DNA of 64,000 nucleotides, from the NCBI GenBank assembly GCA_910577015.1, contig CAJTKU010000007.1:75130-139129 (forward strand), written 5' to 3'. Shown here piece by piece: positions 26,209-35,443 of this stretch. Below the pieces are notes generated by a model. That model was not told where the DNA came from. It did not search any database and worked only from the letters and a program-made list of their open reading frames with translations. Origin of the DNA: an uncultured Lachnospiraceae bacterium. GTDB taxonomy: Bacteria > Bacillota > Clostridia > Lachnospirales > Lachnospiraceae. Both the position numbers and the translations under genes were made by a program. Within the stretch, counting starts at the first letter, position 1; every line of letters begins with the position of its first letter.

Positions 26209-26841
26209 TTACGCATTGTCAATGTAAGAAACTTCTTCCAATATTTCTATCTTGGCTTTCCCGGAGGTGGCTTCGGTAAATTCTGCAGAAAGCGACTCTT
26301 TCATTTCCGCGGGGATTAAAAGCTGAAGCCGTACAATGTCCGTATAGCTGCTTTCCTCCGGCTCTATGCTTCTTGCTCCCAGCAGGTACAGTATCCGGCC
26401 GATATTGTTGTAATCCGTTTCCACACACATCCTGATGCCTGCACGCATCGTGCCGGTTTTGCAGTGGGCAAGGCCTTCTTTGACCGCCTGGGTGTAGGCC
26501 CTTACCAGACCGCCCGTCCCGAGGAGCGTACCCCCGAAGTACCTTGTGACAACTACCGCAGCGTTGCGGATGTTTTCACCCAGCAAAACCTCCAGCATGG
26601 GCCTTCCCGCCGTACCCGACGGCTCCCCGTCGTCACTGCACCGCGTCAGTTCCCCTTTTTCCCCAATCACAAAAGCCGAACAGTTATGGGAGGCGTCCCA
26701 GTATTTCTTTTTCATGGCGTCAATAAAAGAAACGGCTTCCTCTTCACTCTCCACCCTTTTTACCGTAGCGAGGAAACGGGACTTTTTCTCCACAATTTCC
26801 CCTTCTCCCCCTTCTGTTATCACACGATACGCTCCCTGCAT
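26209..26841 (-). CDS. YigZ/IMPACT family protein
   Basis: A 210-residue protein with the IMPACT N-terminal domain: KKKYWDASHNCSAFVIG, SDDGEPSGTAGRPML and VVTRYFGGTLLGTGGLVRAY are all hallmark motifs. A C-terminal DUF1949-like domain follows (residues 140-205). Family members are conserved in bacteria; a role linked to ribosomes or stress has been suggested but no reaction is established. I chose the ATG at 26841, which has GGAGGGG at proper distance, over the GTG two codons upstream. It diverges from the penicillin-binding protein gene. Confidence 0.9.
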   Translation of the reverse strand: MQGAYRVITEGGEGEIVEKKSRFLATVKRVESEEEAVSFIDAMKKKYWDASHNCSAFVIGEKGELTRCSDDGEPSGTAGRPMLEVLLGENIRNAAVVVTRYFGGTLLGTGGLVRAYTQAVKEGLAHCKTGTMRAGIRMCVETDYNNIGRILYLLGARSIEPEESSYTDIVRLQLLIPAEMKESLSAEFTEATSGKAKIEILEEVSYIDNA

Positions 26842-26965
26842 ACCCACACACCCCTCCGCCCGTTTTTTCCAAATCCATCCGAAAAAAGTATAGCATAAAA
26901 TCCAAACATTTTGTGAACAATTCTAAATAAAAAAGAAAACCCTTTATTTACCAACCCATTTAGGG

Positions 26966-26971
26966 TATAAT
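26966..26971 (+). promoter_or_regulatory. Probable -10 box before the structured leader
   Basis: TATAAT on the plus strand lies 10 nt before the first base-paired segment of the leader (GGGCAGA at 26981). The -35 region 17 nt upstream (TTTATT) is weak. A transcript starting near 26978 would begin with the structured region. Confidence 0.45.
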
Positions 26972-26980
26972 ATCCGCAAA

Positions 26981-27309
26981 GGGCAGAGGCAAGCGGATAA
27001 TCAGCCTCTCGCCAAACCGCTTTGCGGTCTGGCGAAAGGCCGATTATCCATTTGCCGAGCGAAGCGGCCCCGGAAAACCTCCGGTTTTCCGGGGTTCTGC
27101 CCGTGGATTGCCGGAACCCTAACCATAAATTGCTGCGGGGTCTCCCGTGGGTTGCTACGGAGTTTCCCGTGGATTGCCTTAATCCATACCACACTCTCCG
27201 GATGTCCGCTGAAAGCCGGACATTCCCTTCAGGCATTCCACACCCCCGAATGTCCGCTGAAAGCCGGACATTCCCCCTTTCGGACATCCCTGCCCCACCG
27301 GAATGTCCG
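26981..27309 (+). promoter_or_regulatory. Highly structured leader of the penicillin-binding protein gene
   Basis: No gene is visible in 26848-27344. Instead the sequence can fold extensively: an outer stem GGGCAGA (26981-26987)/TCTGCCC (27096-27102) encloses GGCAA/TTGCC, then GGATAATC/GATTATCC with an inner CGCCAAACCG-type hairpin, and a separate perfect hairpin CCCCGGAAAAC-CTCCG-GTTTTCCGGGG (about 27068-27094). Two short tandem units (CCCGTGGRTTGC) follow, then three hairpins built on GATGTCCG/CGGACATTC at 27199-27226, 27247-27274 and 27280-27309. No poly-T attenuator is seen. It may be a cis-acting RNA or a cluster of repeats. Confidence 0.6.
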
Positions 27310-27344
27310 CCAAACCAAAACACAACAGAAAGGTGTACTATATT

Positions 27345-29966
27345 ATGAATTACGGAAAAAAAGGAGTCCGTGCCAAGCAGAAGGAATTAAATTCCAAGTC
27401 TGCCAAATGGGGACGGAAAATTGTTTTTACCGGAATCAAGGTGATGTTAATCGGTATCATAGCCGCCGGCATTGTCGGCGTTTCCGCCGGTATCGGCGCA
27501 TTTAACGGCATCATTGCCTCCGCGCCCGACATCGATGTAAACGATGTCGCGCCCGTTGGATTTTCCACCTTCGTTTACGACTGCGAAGGCAACCAGATAG
27601 ACAAGCTGGTCGCAACCAATTCCAACCGTGTTCAGGTGACTATGGACAGGATTCCCCAGCATCTGGCGGACGCCTTTGTCGCCATCGAGGACGAACGTTT
27701 CTATGAGCATAACGGTATCGACATCAAAGGTATTCTGCGTGCCGGTTACACATTTATCAAATCAGGCTTCAGACGGGCGGAAGGCGCCAGCACCATCACG
27801 CAGCAGCTCTTAAAAAATACGATATTTACCAACTGGGTTAATGAAGACGGCTTAATTGAAAAAATCCAGCGTAAATTCCAGGAGCAGTACCTTGCCCTTG
27901 AGATTACAAAGAAATTAAGCAAGGAAGAAATCCTGCTGCGATACATGAATACCATCAACCTCGGACAGAACACCCTTGGGGTACAGGCGGCTTCCCTCCG
28001 CTACTTTAATAAGGACGTAAGCGAACTGACCCTGTCCGAATGCGCGGTAATCGCCGCCATCACCCAGAACCCTTCCAAATGGAATCCCATTTCTCATCCG
28101 GATAACAATGCGGAAAGAAGGGCGCGTGTTCTGAACAAGATGCTGGAGCAGGGATATATTTCCCAGGCCGAATATGACGAGGCCATGGCTGACGACGTAT
28201 ATTCCCGTATTCAGGAAGTCAATATTGTGGTTGCAAACGATTCTGTCAGCTCCTACTTTGTGGACGCCCTGACGGAGGAAGTTTACCATGATTTGATTGA
28301 CGAAGCGGGCTACAGCGCCACACAGGCTTCCTCACTGCTGTACAGCGGCGGTCTTCGGATTGAATCCACCCTTGACCCCAACATTCAGGAAATTGCGGAC
28401 CGTGTATTTGCCGACCCTGAAAACTATCCCGAAAATGTTAAGTGGTATCTGACCTACGAACTGACCGTAAAAACTGCCGGCGGGGAATACGTCAATTTCA
28501 GCAAAGAAATGATGCGTACCTGGTTTGTGGAAAATGAAGACAAAAAGTTCAACCTTATCTTTAATTCCATTGACGACGCCTATGCGGCCATCGAAACCTA
28601 TAAAGCAGCCGTCATGGAGGAAGGCGATGAAGAAGTCGCGGAAAACATTTCCCTGACGCCGCAGCCCCAGGTTTCCCTTACCATCATCGACCAGCACACC
28701 GGCTATGTCGTTGCCATGATTGGCGGACGGGGTGCAAAAGAAGCAAGCCGTACCTTAAACCGCGCCACTGCCACCACCAGACAGCCCGGCTCCACCTTCA
28801 AAGTGCTCTCTTCCTACGCACCGGCCTTAGACAGCGCAGGTCTGACGCTGGCAACCGTCTTTATTGACGCGCCTTTCAACTACAACAACGGGACTCCCGT
28901 TAACAACTGGTACAAAAATCCTCCCTACGAGGGTATCAGTTCCATACGAAAGGGCATTTACCATTCCATGAATATTGTGACCGTAAAATGCCTGACGCAG
29001 ATAACCCCGAAACTTGGCTTTGATTATCTGATAAACTTTGGTTTTACCTCGCTCACGGAATTGGAAGACTGCTACCAGCCCATGGCTCTGGGAGGTCTTT
29101 ACACAGGCGTTACCAATCTGGAATTGTGCGCCGCTTACGCTACCATCGCCAACAACGGCATTTACAATAAGCCCAGACTCTACACCAGGGTACTGGATTC
29201 CGACGGCAACGTGATTCTGGACCATACGGTTCCCGAAACCAGACAGGTGTTAAAAGAAACCACCGCATTCCTGCTGACAAGCGCCATGTCCGATACCATC
29301 ACAAGGGGTACCGGTACTTCCGTCAACTTCGGCGGCATGGCAATCGCAGGCAAGACCGGTACCACCTCCGACAACAAGGATGTATGGTTTGCAGGCTATA
29401 CGCCTTACTATACGGCTGTTACCTGGGCAGGCTATGACAATAACGTGGAACTGAGCAGCAAAACCGGTGAAACCAATCTCGCAAAGAAGCTTTGGCGTGC
29501 AGTAATGGCAGAGATTCACCAGTCCCTGCCGAACCAGAGTTTCCCTGTTGCAAGCGGTATTGTGCAGGCGCAGGTATGCTCCCAGTCAGGAAAACTGCCT
29601 ATTGCCGGACTTTGCGATGTGGCGGGTACCGTTGTAAGCGAATACTTTGCAGACGGAACCGTTCCCACTGAAACATGCGATGTCCACTATGTAGGTGATG
29701 TCTGTGCTTACAGCAACCTGCCGGCATGTGCGGACTGTCCGTTTAAACTTCCGGGCACCCTCACCCTCCTGCCGATTGAAGACATCTCCTTACAGCCCGG
29801 TTCTGCGGTTATCACGCAGAATCCTGACGGCACTACGACTGTCTCGGCGCCGACCACCAATAATTGTCCCCACAATGCGGAATTTTTTGCAAATCCCGAT
29901 TACCCGACTGTCATCGAGCAGCAGCGGGCGGAACTGCTGGAACGGGGATATAACTTCTATTACTGA
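27345..29966 (+). CDS. Class A penicillin-binding protein (transglycosylase/transpeptidase)
   Basis: The 873-residue bifunctional enzyme polymerises and cross-links peptidoglycan. A basic cytoplasmic tail and one membrane helix (residues ~25-50) are followed by a GT51 domain with AIEDERFYEHNGIDIKG and the ASTITQQLLKN motif, then a transpeptidase with the catalytic SxxK in QPGSTFKVLSS, SMN as the second motif and KTGTT as the third. The last ~120 residues are unusual, with six or more Cys (for example CSQSGKLP, CDVHYVGDVCAY, CADCPFK). I chose the ATG at 27345 after AGAAAGGTG. A strongly structured leader precedes it and a terminator follows. Confidence 0.94.
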   Translation: MNYGKKGVRAKQKELNSKSAKWGRKIVFTGIKVMLIGIIAAGIVGVSAGIGAFNGIIASAPDIDVNDVAPVGFSTFVYDCEGNQIDKLVATNSNRVQVTMDRIPQHLADAFVAIEDERFYEHNGIDIKGILRAGYTFIKSGFRRAEGASTITQQLLKNTIFTNWVNEDGLIEKIQRKFQEQYLALEITKKLSKEEILLRYMNTINLGQNTLGVQAASLRYFNKDVSELTLSECAVIAAITQNPSKWNPISHPDNNAERRARVLNKMLEQGYISQAEYDEAMADDVYSRIQEVNIVVANDSVSSYFVDALTEEVYHDLIDEAGYSATQASSLLYSGGLRIESTLDPNIQEIADRVFADPENYPENVKWYLTYELTVKTAGGEYVNFSKEMMRTWFVENEDKKFNLIFNSIDDAYAAIETYKAAVMEEGDEEVAENISLTPQPQVSLTIIDQHTGYVVAMIGGRGAKEASRTLNRATATTRQPGSTFKVLSSYAPALDSAGLTLATVFIDAPFNYNNGTPVNNWYKNPPYEGISSIRKGIYHSMNIVTVKCLTQITPKLGFDYLINFGFTSLTELEDCYQPMALGGLYTGVTNLELCAAYATIANNGIYNKPRLYTRVLDSDGNVILDHTVPETRQVLKETTAFLLTSAMSDTITRGTGTSVNFGGMAIAGKTGTTSDNKDVWFAGYTPYYTAVTWAGYDNNVELSSKTGETNLAKKLWRAVMAEIHQSLPNQSFPVASGIVQAQVCSQSGKLPIAGLCDVAGTVVSEYFADGTVPTETCDVHYVGDVCAYSNLPACADCPFKLPGTLTLLPIEDISLQPGSAVITQNPDGTTTVSAPTTNNCPHNAEFFANPDYPTVIEQQRAELLERGYNFYY

Positions 29967-29972
29967 TAAACA

Positions 29973-30013
29973 GCCCCGGATAACATACTCGGTTATCCGG
30001 GGCAATCTTTTTT
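29973..30013 (+). terminator. Intrinsic terminator of the PBP gene
   Basis: The stem GCCCCGGATAAC/GTTATCCGGGGC (29973-30003) with a short loop is followed by AATCTTTTTTC on the plus strand, seven bases after the PBP stop. Confidence 0.9.
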
Positions 30014-30027
30014 CTGCACGTTTTCCG

Positions 30028-30306
30028 CTACAGACCCTTTATTTCCTTTATTTTCTTTTCCAAATCATGAATGCCATTCTGTGCATTTTTTATGGCGCGG
30101 CACTGTTTTGTGAAAATTTCTTCCGGGTTATCCCCGAAGTTTTCATAATAAATCCTGCCGATTTCCGCATAGTTCTTCTTAACGATTTCCTCACAGGTGC
30201 CTATCTGGCTCTTTAAACTTGCAACCTCTGCAAACTCTTTTGCCTTATCCGCCACCATCTGGCCTTTGGCCGTAATCGTTTCTTCCACCTTGTTAATAAA
30301 ATCCAT
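30028..30306 (-). CDS. Small coiled-coil protein
   Basis: A 92-residue, highly charged, helical protein (MDFINKVEETITAKGQMVAD...), with heptad-like spacing throughout and two Cys (GTCEE, KQCRA). No membrane segment is visible. I chose the second ATG at 30306, eight bases after AAGGAGG. It lies 12 nt downstream of pulA on the same strand, so it is probably transcribed with it. I do not recognise a characterised family; similar small proteins are common in Lachnospiraceae without known function. Confidence 0.7.
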   Translation of the reverse strand: MDFINKVEETITAKGQMVADKAKEFAEVASLKSQIGTCEEIVKKNYAEIGRIYYENFGDNPEEIFTKQCRAIKNAQNGIHDLEKKIKEIKGL

Positions 30307-30318
30307 CTCCATGCCTCC

Positions 30319-32295
30319 TTATTCTGTTTTGCTCCCCAGTATATACAGGGATACCGGTTCCGCTGACATTTGTCCGCTGATTTTGGGGAGTCTCTCCCAT
30401 ACACGCTTTTTCTTCCATCTGAAAGATGAGTTCCCGTCCACAAGCAGCTGCCATTTTCCGTCCGGGAGCAAAAGCGTCGTTTCTTCCTCCCCCGCATAGT
30501 AGCAAATGAATATTTTTTTGTATGCCGCTTTGGGGTATGGTGCATTGTCAATCAGCAGATTCACCATGCCGCCCTCAGCCTGCAGAACCTGTATACGGGA
30601 CAGCGCTTTCATGGACTTATCCCTGAAAAATCCTATTCTCGCCCGCAGTGCAATCAATCCCTTATAATACTCCACCAGGTCGTCAAATGCCACCCGCCTT
30701 TTCCAATCCAGACAGTTTATCTCTGCCGGTGATTGGTAGCTGTTGTCATCCCCTCCCTTGGTCCTGCCAAACTCTTCCCCTGCCTGGAACAGAGGCGTAC
30801 CCATACAGGTCATGATAATGCCAGCCGCAAGCTTGTTTTCCCGAAGAAGCTTACTGTTTTTAGCGTCAAAATCATCCCTTCCCGCCGTCTTTACCAGCTT
30901 ATCCCATAACGTGTCATTGTCGTGTACGGAAACATAGTTGATGGATTGGGCAGGGGACAGCGGTGCAAAATCATGTCCTTTATCGCACCATGCCAGCGCA
31001 GCGGAGGCAATTTTCTTTTCCAAATCCCTGCCCCCGTTTACAAATCCGGGACTGATGCCGTAAAACACGCTTCCTTTGACAGCGTCCCTTGTACTGTCAT
31101 TGAATATGGCAATTCCGTTATCCAGCTTGTCTACATTGGACTTTTCAGCCGGAAAATACCCCGCCTCCATGGCAGGGGGACGTGCCGCCCATGGCTCTCC
31201 GTACATCAGGACATGTTTATGGCAAATCCGTTTATCCAGTTCTCTTCGGATATCATTCATGGTACGGGTGTCATGCAGTCCCATCAAATCAAACCGGAAT
31301 CCGTCTATGTGGTATTCTTCCGCCCAGTAAAGCACCGACTGCCTGATAAAGTTTCCTGCCAGACGTCTTTCACTGGCCACCTCATTCCCGCATGCAGAGC
31401 CGTCGGCCAGCGCGCCATCCTCTGTCTGCCTGTAATAATAAAATGGAGCCAGAACCTGAAAAGCGCCGTCAGATTGGTAAGTATGATTATATACCACATC
31501 CATTACCACTGCAATCCCTGCTTCGTGCAGCGCTTTTATCATTTCCTTGCATTCCCTGATGCGGACATGTCCATCATAGGGATTGGTAGAATAAGAGCCC
31601 TCCGGCACGTTATAGTTCATGGGGTCGTATCCCCAATTAAAACTCGAATCCTTTCCGGTTTCATCCACGGAAGCATAATCAAAGAAAGGAAGAAGCTGCA
31701 CATGGGTAATGCCCAGTTCCTGCAAATAACCGATACCCGTTGCATGTCCTGCAAAGGAAGTCCCCTTTTCCGTAAATGCCAGATACTTTCCCCGGTGTTT
31801 GCGACTGATTCCAGACTCATCCTGCCAGGAAAAATCCTTTATATGCAGTTCATATATCACCGTATCCTTCTTTGCGGGAGACCAGTTTTTATCCGCCTCC
31901 CATCCTTTTGGATTGGTTGACGCCAAATCCACCACCATGCTTCTCTGCCCGTTGGCGCCGCACGCCTTTGCGTACGGGTCCTGACACTCCTTTACCACAC
32001 CCTCCCGCTCCACCGCATAGGTATAATAAACTCCCTCCAGATTGCCTTCTACGGTACAGGAATAGGCATAGGAAGCGCTTTTTTGCATCTGCGTCCTGCC
32101 AAGACACTCCGCCCCTTCCTCTCCGTCCGTCCCGGTGCGGTACAGGCATACGCTGACCTTATCTGCCAAAGGAGCCCATACCCTAAAAACCGTCCTGTCT
32201 TTATGATATTTAGCCCCCCAGTCTTCTCCCGCTTTGATACATGCTTTCTGAAAATCCTCTGATTCGTAAAACTGCTTATATTCAAATGGCGTCAT
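30319..32295 (-). CDS. pulA: Type I pullulanase (glycoside hydrolase family 13)
   Basis: The 658-residue enzyme cleaves α-1,6 branches of glycogen or starch fragments. An N-terminal CBM48-like domain (TVFRVWAPLADKVSV) leads into the GH13 barrel: VVMDVVYNHT (region I), DGFRFDLMGLHD (region II with nucleophile Asp), MYGEPW (region III with acid/base Glu) and YVSVHDNDTLWD (region IV). The pullulanase marker YDPMNYNVPEGSYS is present. No signal peptide is seen, so it acts inside the cell. AGGAGAAACCG precedes the ATG. It overlaps the 3' end of cysE by 14 nt, which suggests coupling. Confidence 0.95.
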   Translation of the reverse strand: MTPFEYKQFYESEDFQKACIKAGEDWGAKYHKDRTVFRVWAPLADKVSVCLYRTGTDGEEGAECLGRTQMQKSASYAYSCTVEGNLEGVYYTYAVEREGVVKECQDPYAKACGANGQRSMVVDLASTNPKGWEADKNWSPAKKDTVIYELHIKDFSWQDESGISRKHRGKYLAFTEKGTSFAGHATGIGYLQELGITHVQLLPFFDYASVDETGKDSSFNWGYDPMNYNVPEGSYSTNPYDGHVRIRECKEMIKALHEAGIAVVMDVVYNHTYQSDGAFQVLAPFYYYRQTEDGALADGSACGNEVASERRLAGNFIRQSVLYWAEEYHIDGFRFDLMGLHDTRTMNDIRRELDKRICHKHVLMYGEPWAARPPAMEAGYFPAEKSNVDKLDNGIAIFNDSTRDAVKGSVFYGISPGFVNGGRDLEKKIASAALAWCDKGHDFAPLSPAQSINYVSVHDNDTLWDKLVKTAGRDDFDAKNSKLLRENKLAAGIIMTCMGTPLFQAGEEFGRTKGGDDNSYQSPAEINCLDWKRRVAFDDLVEYYKGLIALRARIGFFRDKSMKALSRIQVLQAEGGMVNLLIDNAPYPKAAYKKIFICYYAGEEETTLLLPDGKWQLLVDGNSSFRWKKKRVWERLPKISGQMSAEPVSLYILGSKTE

Positions 32296-33013
32296 CGGTT
32301 TCTCCTGACTGGCTGTCTCCGCGTTCTACACGTTTATCATCTGCGCCCCTGCTCTTTCTTAAAAGGCGCATTTCACTTTCCAAATCCAACAGCCGGTTAA
32401 TCAATTCTGCATTTGCGCGCTGCAAATTCTGGATATCCTCCTGCACAGGATTCGGCAAGTCCACCTGATTCATATCCTCCCGAGGCACGGACACATTTCC
32501 TCTTTTCACCACCCTGCCGGGCACGCCCACCACCGTGGAATTGGGCGGCACTTCCTCCAGCACCACGCTTCCTGCCCCGATTTTGGAATTTTCCCCAATG
32601 GAAAAAGAACCCAGCACCTTTGCTCCGGCGCTTACCATAACATTATTCCCCAAAGTCGGATGCCTTTTTCCGTGCTCTTTGCCGGTTCCTCCCAGCGTCA
32701 CGCCCTGATACAGGGTGACGTTGTCCCCAATCACCGCCGTTTCCCCGATGATGACGCCATGCCCATGGTCAATAAAAAAACCTTTTCCTATCGTTGCGCC
32801 GGGATGAATCTCTATGCCGGTTTTATGCGCTCCCTTCTGGGAAATCCATCTTGCCAAAAAATAATGGTGTTTCTTGTATAATTTATGGGAAATCCGGTAA
32901 TAGAGCATCGCCTTGAAGCTGGGATACAAAAACACCTCCATGTTGGAATGGATAGCGGGGTCCCGCTCCCGTATCACCTTGATTTCTTCTTTAATAAAGC
33001 GCAGCATACCCAT
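32282..33013 (-). CDS. cysE: Serine O-acetyltransferase
   Basis: The 243-residue enzyme makes O-acetylserine, the precursor of cysteine. A helical N-terminus (RFIKEEIKVIRERDPAI) is followed by a left-handed β-helix of hexapeptide repeats with the active-site residues in FIDHGHGVVIG-like FIDHGHGVIIGE and the typical GVTLGGTGKEHGKRHPT loop. The C-terminus is longer than usual, with a coiled-coil segment and a charged tail (about 60 residues). I start it at 33013 (MGMLRFIKEE), matching family N-termini; the frame stays open to 33127. The last 14 nt overlap pulA. Confidence 0.92.
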   Translation of the reverse strand: MGMLRFIKEEIKVIRERDPAIHSNMEVFLYPSFKAMLYYRISHKLYKKHHYFLARWISQKGAHKTGIEIHPGATIGKGFFIDHGHGVIIGETAVIGDNVTLYQGVTLGGTGKEHGKRHPTLGNNVMVSAGAKVLGSFSIGENSKIGAGSVVLEEVPPNSTVVGVPGRVVKRGNVSVPREDMNQVDLPNPVQEDIQNLQRANAELINRLLDLESEMRLLRKSRGADDKRVERGDSQSGETDDAI

Positions 33014-33141
33014 CGTACTTACTTTCTCCCTCTCCATACGGAAAAAGACCACTTCCGTTCGTTCCCGACGAATTTTCGTGGCCTCCCTTTCTTTTAGGAT
33101 ATGCAAATATAGCGTATTTGTCAACACCGGATTTCATTGTA

Positions 33142-33203
33142 TTTCCGCATTTGGCATGGCGTGCGCACCCACCGGGCAGGCATTTGTTCCAACAGGACAC
33201 GCT
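33142..33203. repeat. Half copy of the long palindromic repeat
   Basis: The segment carries one arm of the repeat: CATTTGTTCCAACAGGAC plus the outer-arm-like TTTCCGCATTTGGCATGGC. On the minus strand it starts with the T-A-G stop of the GyrI-like gene followed by CGTGTCCTGTTGGAACAAATG. The palindrome centre and the other half are absent. Confidence 0.75.
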
Positions 33204-33834
33204 AGGCCTTCACGATGGGCAGACGAATCACTGTGCGCAGTTTTTCTACCGCTGTACGCCTTGGGTCGCTGAGATAAATTTCATGGTGAAGGCGGGATTC
33301 CGAAAAGTCCAAGACATAACCCTGCTCCTTTATAAAGTCATCCATCATCCGTATGGTGGCCGGTTCAGCGTCATAGCTGCCGACATGCATACATTGTACG
33401 CAAAGCCCTTCCTGACAGGTAAAGTATCTTACCTTGGAAAAATCAATCTGTTTTTTCTTAGTAGCCTCAAGGATGGCCCAGTCAAACACTTCCTTTGTTA
33501 CAAAATCCGGCAGCCGAATCATGGAAGTCCATTCAAAACGCTCCTTATGGCCAAAATCAATTCCCTGTCCGCCATCCTGTTTCCACAATCCTTCCAGCGG
33601 CGGCACGACATAAGGAAAATAACCATCTATTTTATGCCCTCCCTTGTAACTCATTTTGATGGTAAAAGCAATTGCATAAAGCAGTCCCAGCGCCGCCTTA
33701 TACTCCCCTTCTGGTTCGTTGGGGTCTCCTTTTCCGTCTACGGCAATATAGTGCATCTTGGGCACGTCCACAATTCCCGGTTTTTTAGGGGGAAGATAAA
33801 ATTCCTTGTATTCTTTCTTAAAATCAAATGCCAT
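33202..33834 (-). CDS. GyrI-like domain protein
   Basis: A 210-residue soluble protein of the GyrI-like small-molecule-binding family: VPKMHYIAVDGKGDPNEPE near the N-terminus, the aromatic EGLWKQDG and FEWTSMIRLPDFV segments, and ESRLHHEIYLSDPRR at the C-terminal end are typical. It has no DNA-binding domain. Such stand-alone members bind or hydrolyse small molecules or act in drug resistance. It is last in a run of four co-directional genes (WYL regulator, TfoX-like, DUF3795, this). The stop is immediately followed by a half palindromic repeat. Confidence 0.88.
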   Translation of the reverse strand: MAFDFKKEYKEFYLPPKKPGIVDVPKMHYIAVDGKGDPNEPEGEYKAALGLLYAIAFTIKMSYKGGHKIDGYFPYVVPPLEGLWKQDGGQGIDFGHKERFEWTSMIRLPDFVTKEVFDWAILEATKKKQIDFSKVRYFTCQEGLCVQCMHVGSYDAEPATIRMMDDFIKEQGYVLDFSESRLHHEIYLSDPRRTAVEKLRTVIRLPIVKA

Positions 33835-33865
33835 ATAAGCCTCCCTGATTCCACTGTGCCAAATC

Positions 33866-34153
33866 TCATAATCCCATGGAGTTTAAGTTTCCGACGCGTC
33901 CTTTAATATTTGCCTCAAATTCTTCTTCCGTCATGGACGGGTCTTTTGTCGCCCTCCAGACAGCGCACGGCAAATCGCTGCACTCCGCACAGCTCTTGTA
34001 ACCATGTGTGCCGACGGCACATTCATAGATGGAGCAGGCTTGTCCCTTGGGTGCGTGGAATACCTTCCCGCAGACTTCATTACATCCCTTACACACGTTT
34101 CCGTACAGCCCGCACTGCATACATTCTGTGCCACAGCAAGTCAGTTCTTTCAT
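33866..34153 (-). CDS. Cys-rich DUF3795 protein
   Basis: A 95-residue protein with about twelve Cys in CxxC-like pairs: CCGTECMQCGLYGNVCKGC at the N-terminus, GQACSIYECA, and SCAECSDLPC. This fits DUF3795, a family expected to bind metal, probably zinc, with no established function. The ATG at 34153 overlaps the TGA of the TfoX-like gene (ATGA), with GGAGG five to six bases upstream. It is part of the WYL-regulator operon. Confidence 0.85.
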   Translation of the reverse strand: MKELTCCGTECMQCGLYGNVCKGCNEVCGKVFHAPKGQACSIYECAVGTHGYKSCAECSDLPCAVWRATKDPSMTEEEFEANIKGRVGNLNSMGL

Positions 34154-34497
34154 TTTTTCCTCCATTCCGAAGCGCTTTTGCGCTCTTTTTTCGCCTTTGG
34201 CATTGGTAACTCCTTACAGGTTGCCATCACAAATTCCGTAAGGAACGCGCTATCGTCAACATCTTCCATCAAAAAATAATCTTTTGCTCCCTCATAAGGC
34301 GGCGCCATTGGAAGCGTCGGACGCATTTTCTTTCCCGCCTCTGTGATTTTGATAAAAAGCTGGTTATCACAGATAAGGGCAAAAATCTTACCGTCACAGT
34401 ACATACCGTATTCGCCAAACATTTTGCGGAATGTGATAAGCCCTGCGCCGCCCAGGTTATCCGCTATGTATTGGACAAACTCAGGATTGGACGCCAT
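34150..34497 (-). CDS. TfoX N-terminal domain protein
   Basis: A 115-residue protein with the TfoX/Sxy N-terminal domain: ITFRKMFGEYGMYCDGKIFALICDNQLFIKIT is split here as the family core, with MAPPYEGAKDYF after it, and a basic tail (KAKKERKSASEWRKK). In Gammaproteobacteria the full-length protein controls competence; the short Gram-positive forms have no proven role. AGGAGG lies eight bases upstream of the ATG. It overlaps the DUF3795 start by four bases. Confidence 0.85.
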   Translation of the reverse strand: MASNPEFVQYIADNLGGAGLITFRKMFGEYGMYCDGKIFALICDNQLFIKITEAGKKMRPTLPMAPPYEGAKDYFLMEDVDDSAFLTEFVMATCKELPMPKAKKERKSASEWRKK

Positions 34498-34525
34498 TTG
34501 CCATTCCTCCTTTCCAAATCTTTAT

Positions 34526-35443
34526 TTACTCATTTAAGGAATCATATTTTCTGTTCATGCCCTGAATGATACGCAGAAGTTTTAACCGTAAATCTTTCGG
34601 TTCAATCAGCTCAGCCTTATCCCCGAAGGTTAAAAGCCAAGAAATGAGATTCTCCTCATGTGTATAATCTGCATGGAACAAAAGTTTTCCGTCAGGCTGT
34701 TCCACAAAACAGTCCATGCCAAATTCTTCAACCAGACGCCATTTGCAGTCTGCATCAAACAACGCCTTCACTTTGATGCCGCCGGGAAAGATGCGTTCAT
34801 TCCGCAAATCCGGCATGGAAACCTGCCGCTTGGGAAAAAAAGTATCCGATACCTGCAAGCCTTCCATGCGATTCAGCTTAAACAGGCGAAAATCCCCGCT
34901 GCCCTTGCACCATCCCCACACATACCAGCTTGACCATCGAAATATCAGGTAATACGGCTCCACGTTCCTTTTGCTTTCTCCTTTTGCTGAAAAATAGCAA
35001 AATGTCAGTTCTCTGCCGTTTTCTATTGCCGTGCGTATCAGCTCAATTTTGGGGGCGAGGGAATCCTTATACCATGAAGACAGGTCTATCAGCATAAACT
35101 GGCTTCCCGAAACAAAATCCGATGAGCCGACAGACAACTTTTCCATAAGCTGTCCATAACGGTTTGTGCCGTTTACGCTGTCAAGGCTCCGCAATCCGGC
35201 AAGAATGTCCTGCATTTCCGAATTTGTAAACACGCTCCTGTTAATTGCATAATCCTCCATGATGGAGATGCCGCCGTTTACTCCCTGTCTTGTCACAATG
35301 GGAATCCCGGCCTTGCACAGATTTTCAATATCCCTGTTGATAGTCCTCCTGGAAACCTCAAACCGTTCTGCCAGATACGGCGCTGTCACGGTTTCCTTTT
35401 GCAAAAGCACTGCCAGAATGCCAATCAGCCTGTCTATTTTCAT
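34526..35443 (-). CDS. HTH-WYL transcriptional regulator (YafY-like)
   Basis: A 305-residue regulator: an N-terminal HTH_11 winged helix (residues 5-58, YLAERFEVSRRTINRDIENL) and a central WYL domain (residues 140-220, with RWSSWYVWGWCKGSGDFRLF), followed by a C-terminal WCX-like region. WYL domains sense small ligands or nucleic acids; many control stress or defence genes. It heads a co-directional run of four genes and so may control them. Confidence 0.9.
   Translation of the reverse strand: MKIDRLIGILAVLLQKETVTAPYLAERFEVSRRTINRDIENLCKAGIPIVTRQGVNGGISIMEDYAINRSVFTNSEMQDILAGLRSLDSVNGTNRYGQLMEKLSVGSSDFVSGSQFMLIDLSSWYKDSLAPKIELIRTAIENGRELTFCYFSAKGESKRNVEPYYLIFRWSSWYVWGWCKGSGDFRLFKLNRMEGLQVSDTFFPKRQVSMPDLRNERIFPGGIKVKALFDADCKWRLVEEFGMDCFVEQPDGKLLFHADYTHEENLISWLLTFGDKAELIEPKDLRLKLLRIIQGMNRKYDSLNE

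Noticed and set aside
27199..27309. CRISPR-like array
   Set aside because: Three related hairpins are present, but spacing and unit length are irregular, spacers are not unique in the CRISPR sense and no cas gene is near.
26820..27323. A 167-codon minus-strand open frame over the PBP leader
   Set aside because: Its sequence is made of the hairpin repeats (for example repeated GNVRLSADIR), overlaps the yigZ start and has no suitable start site; it is a by-product of the repeats.
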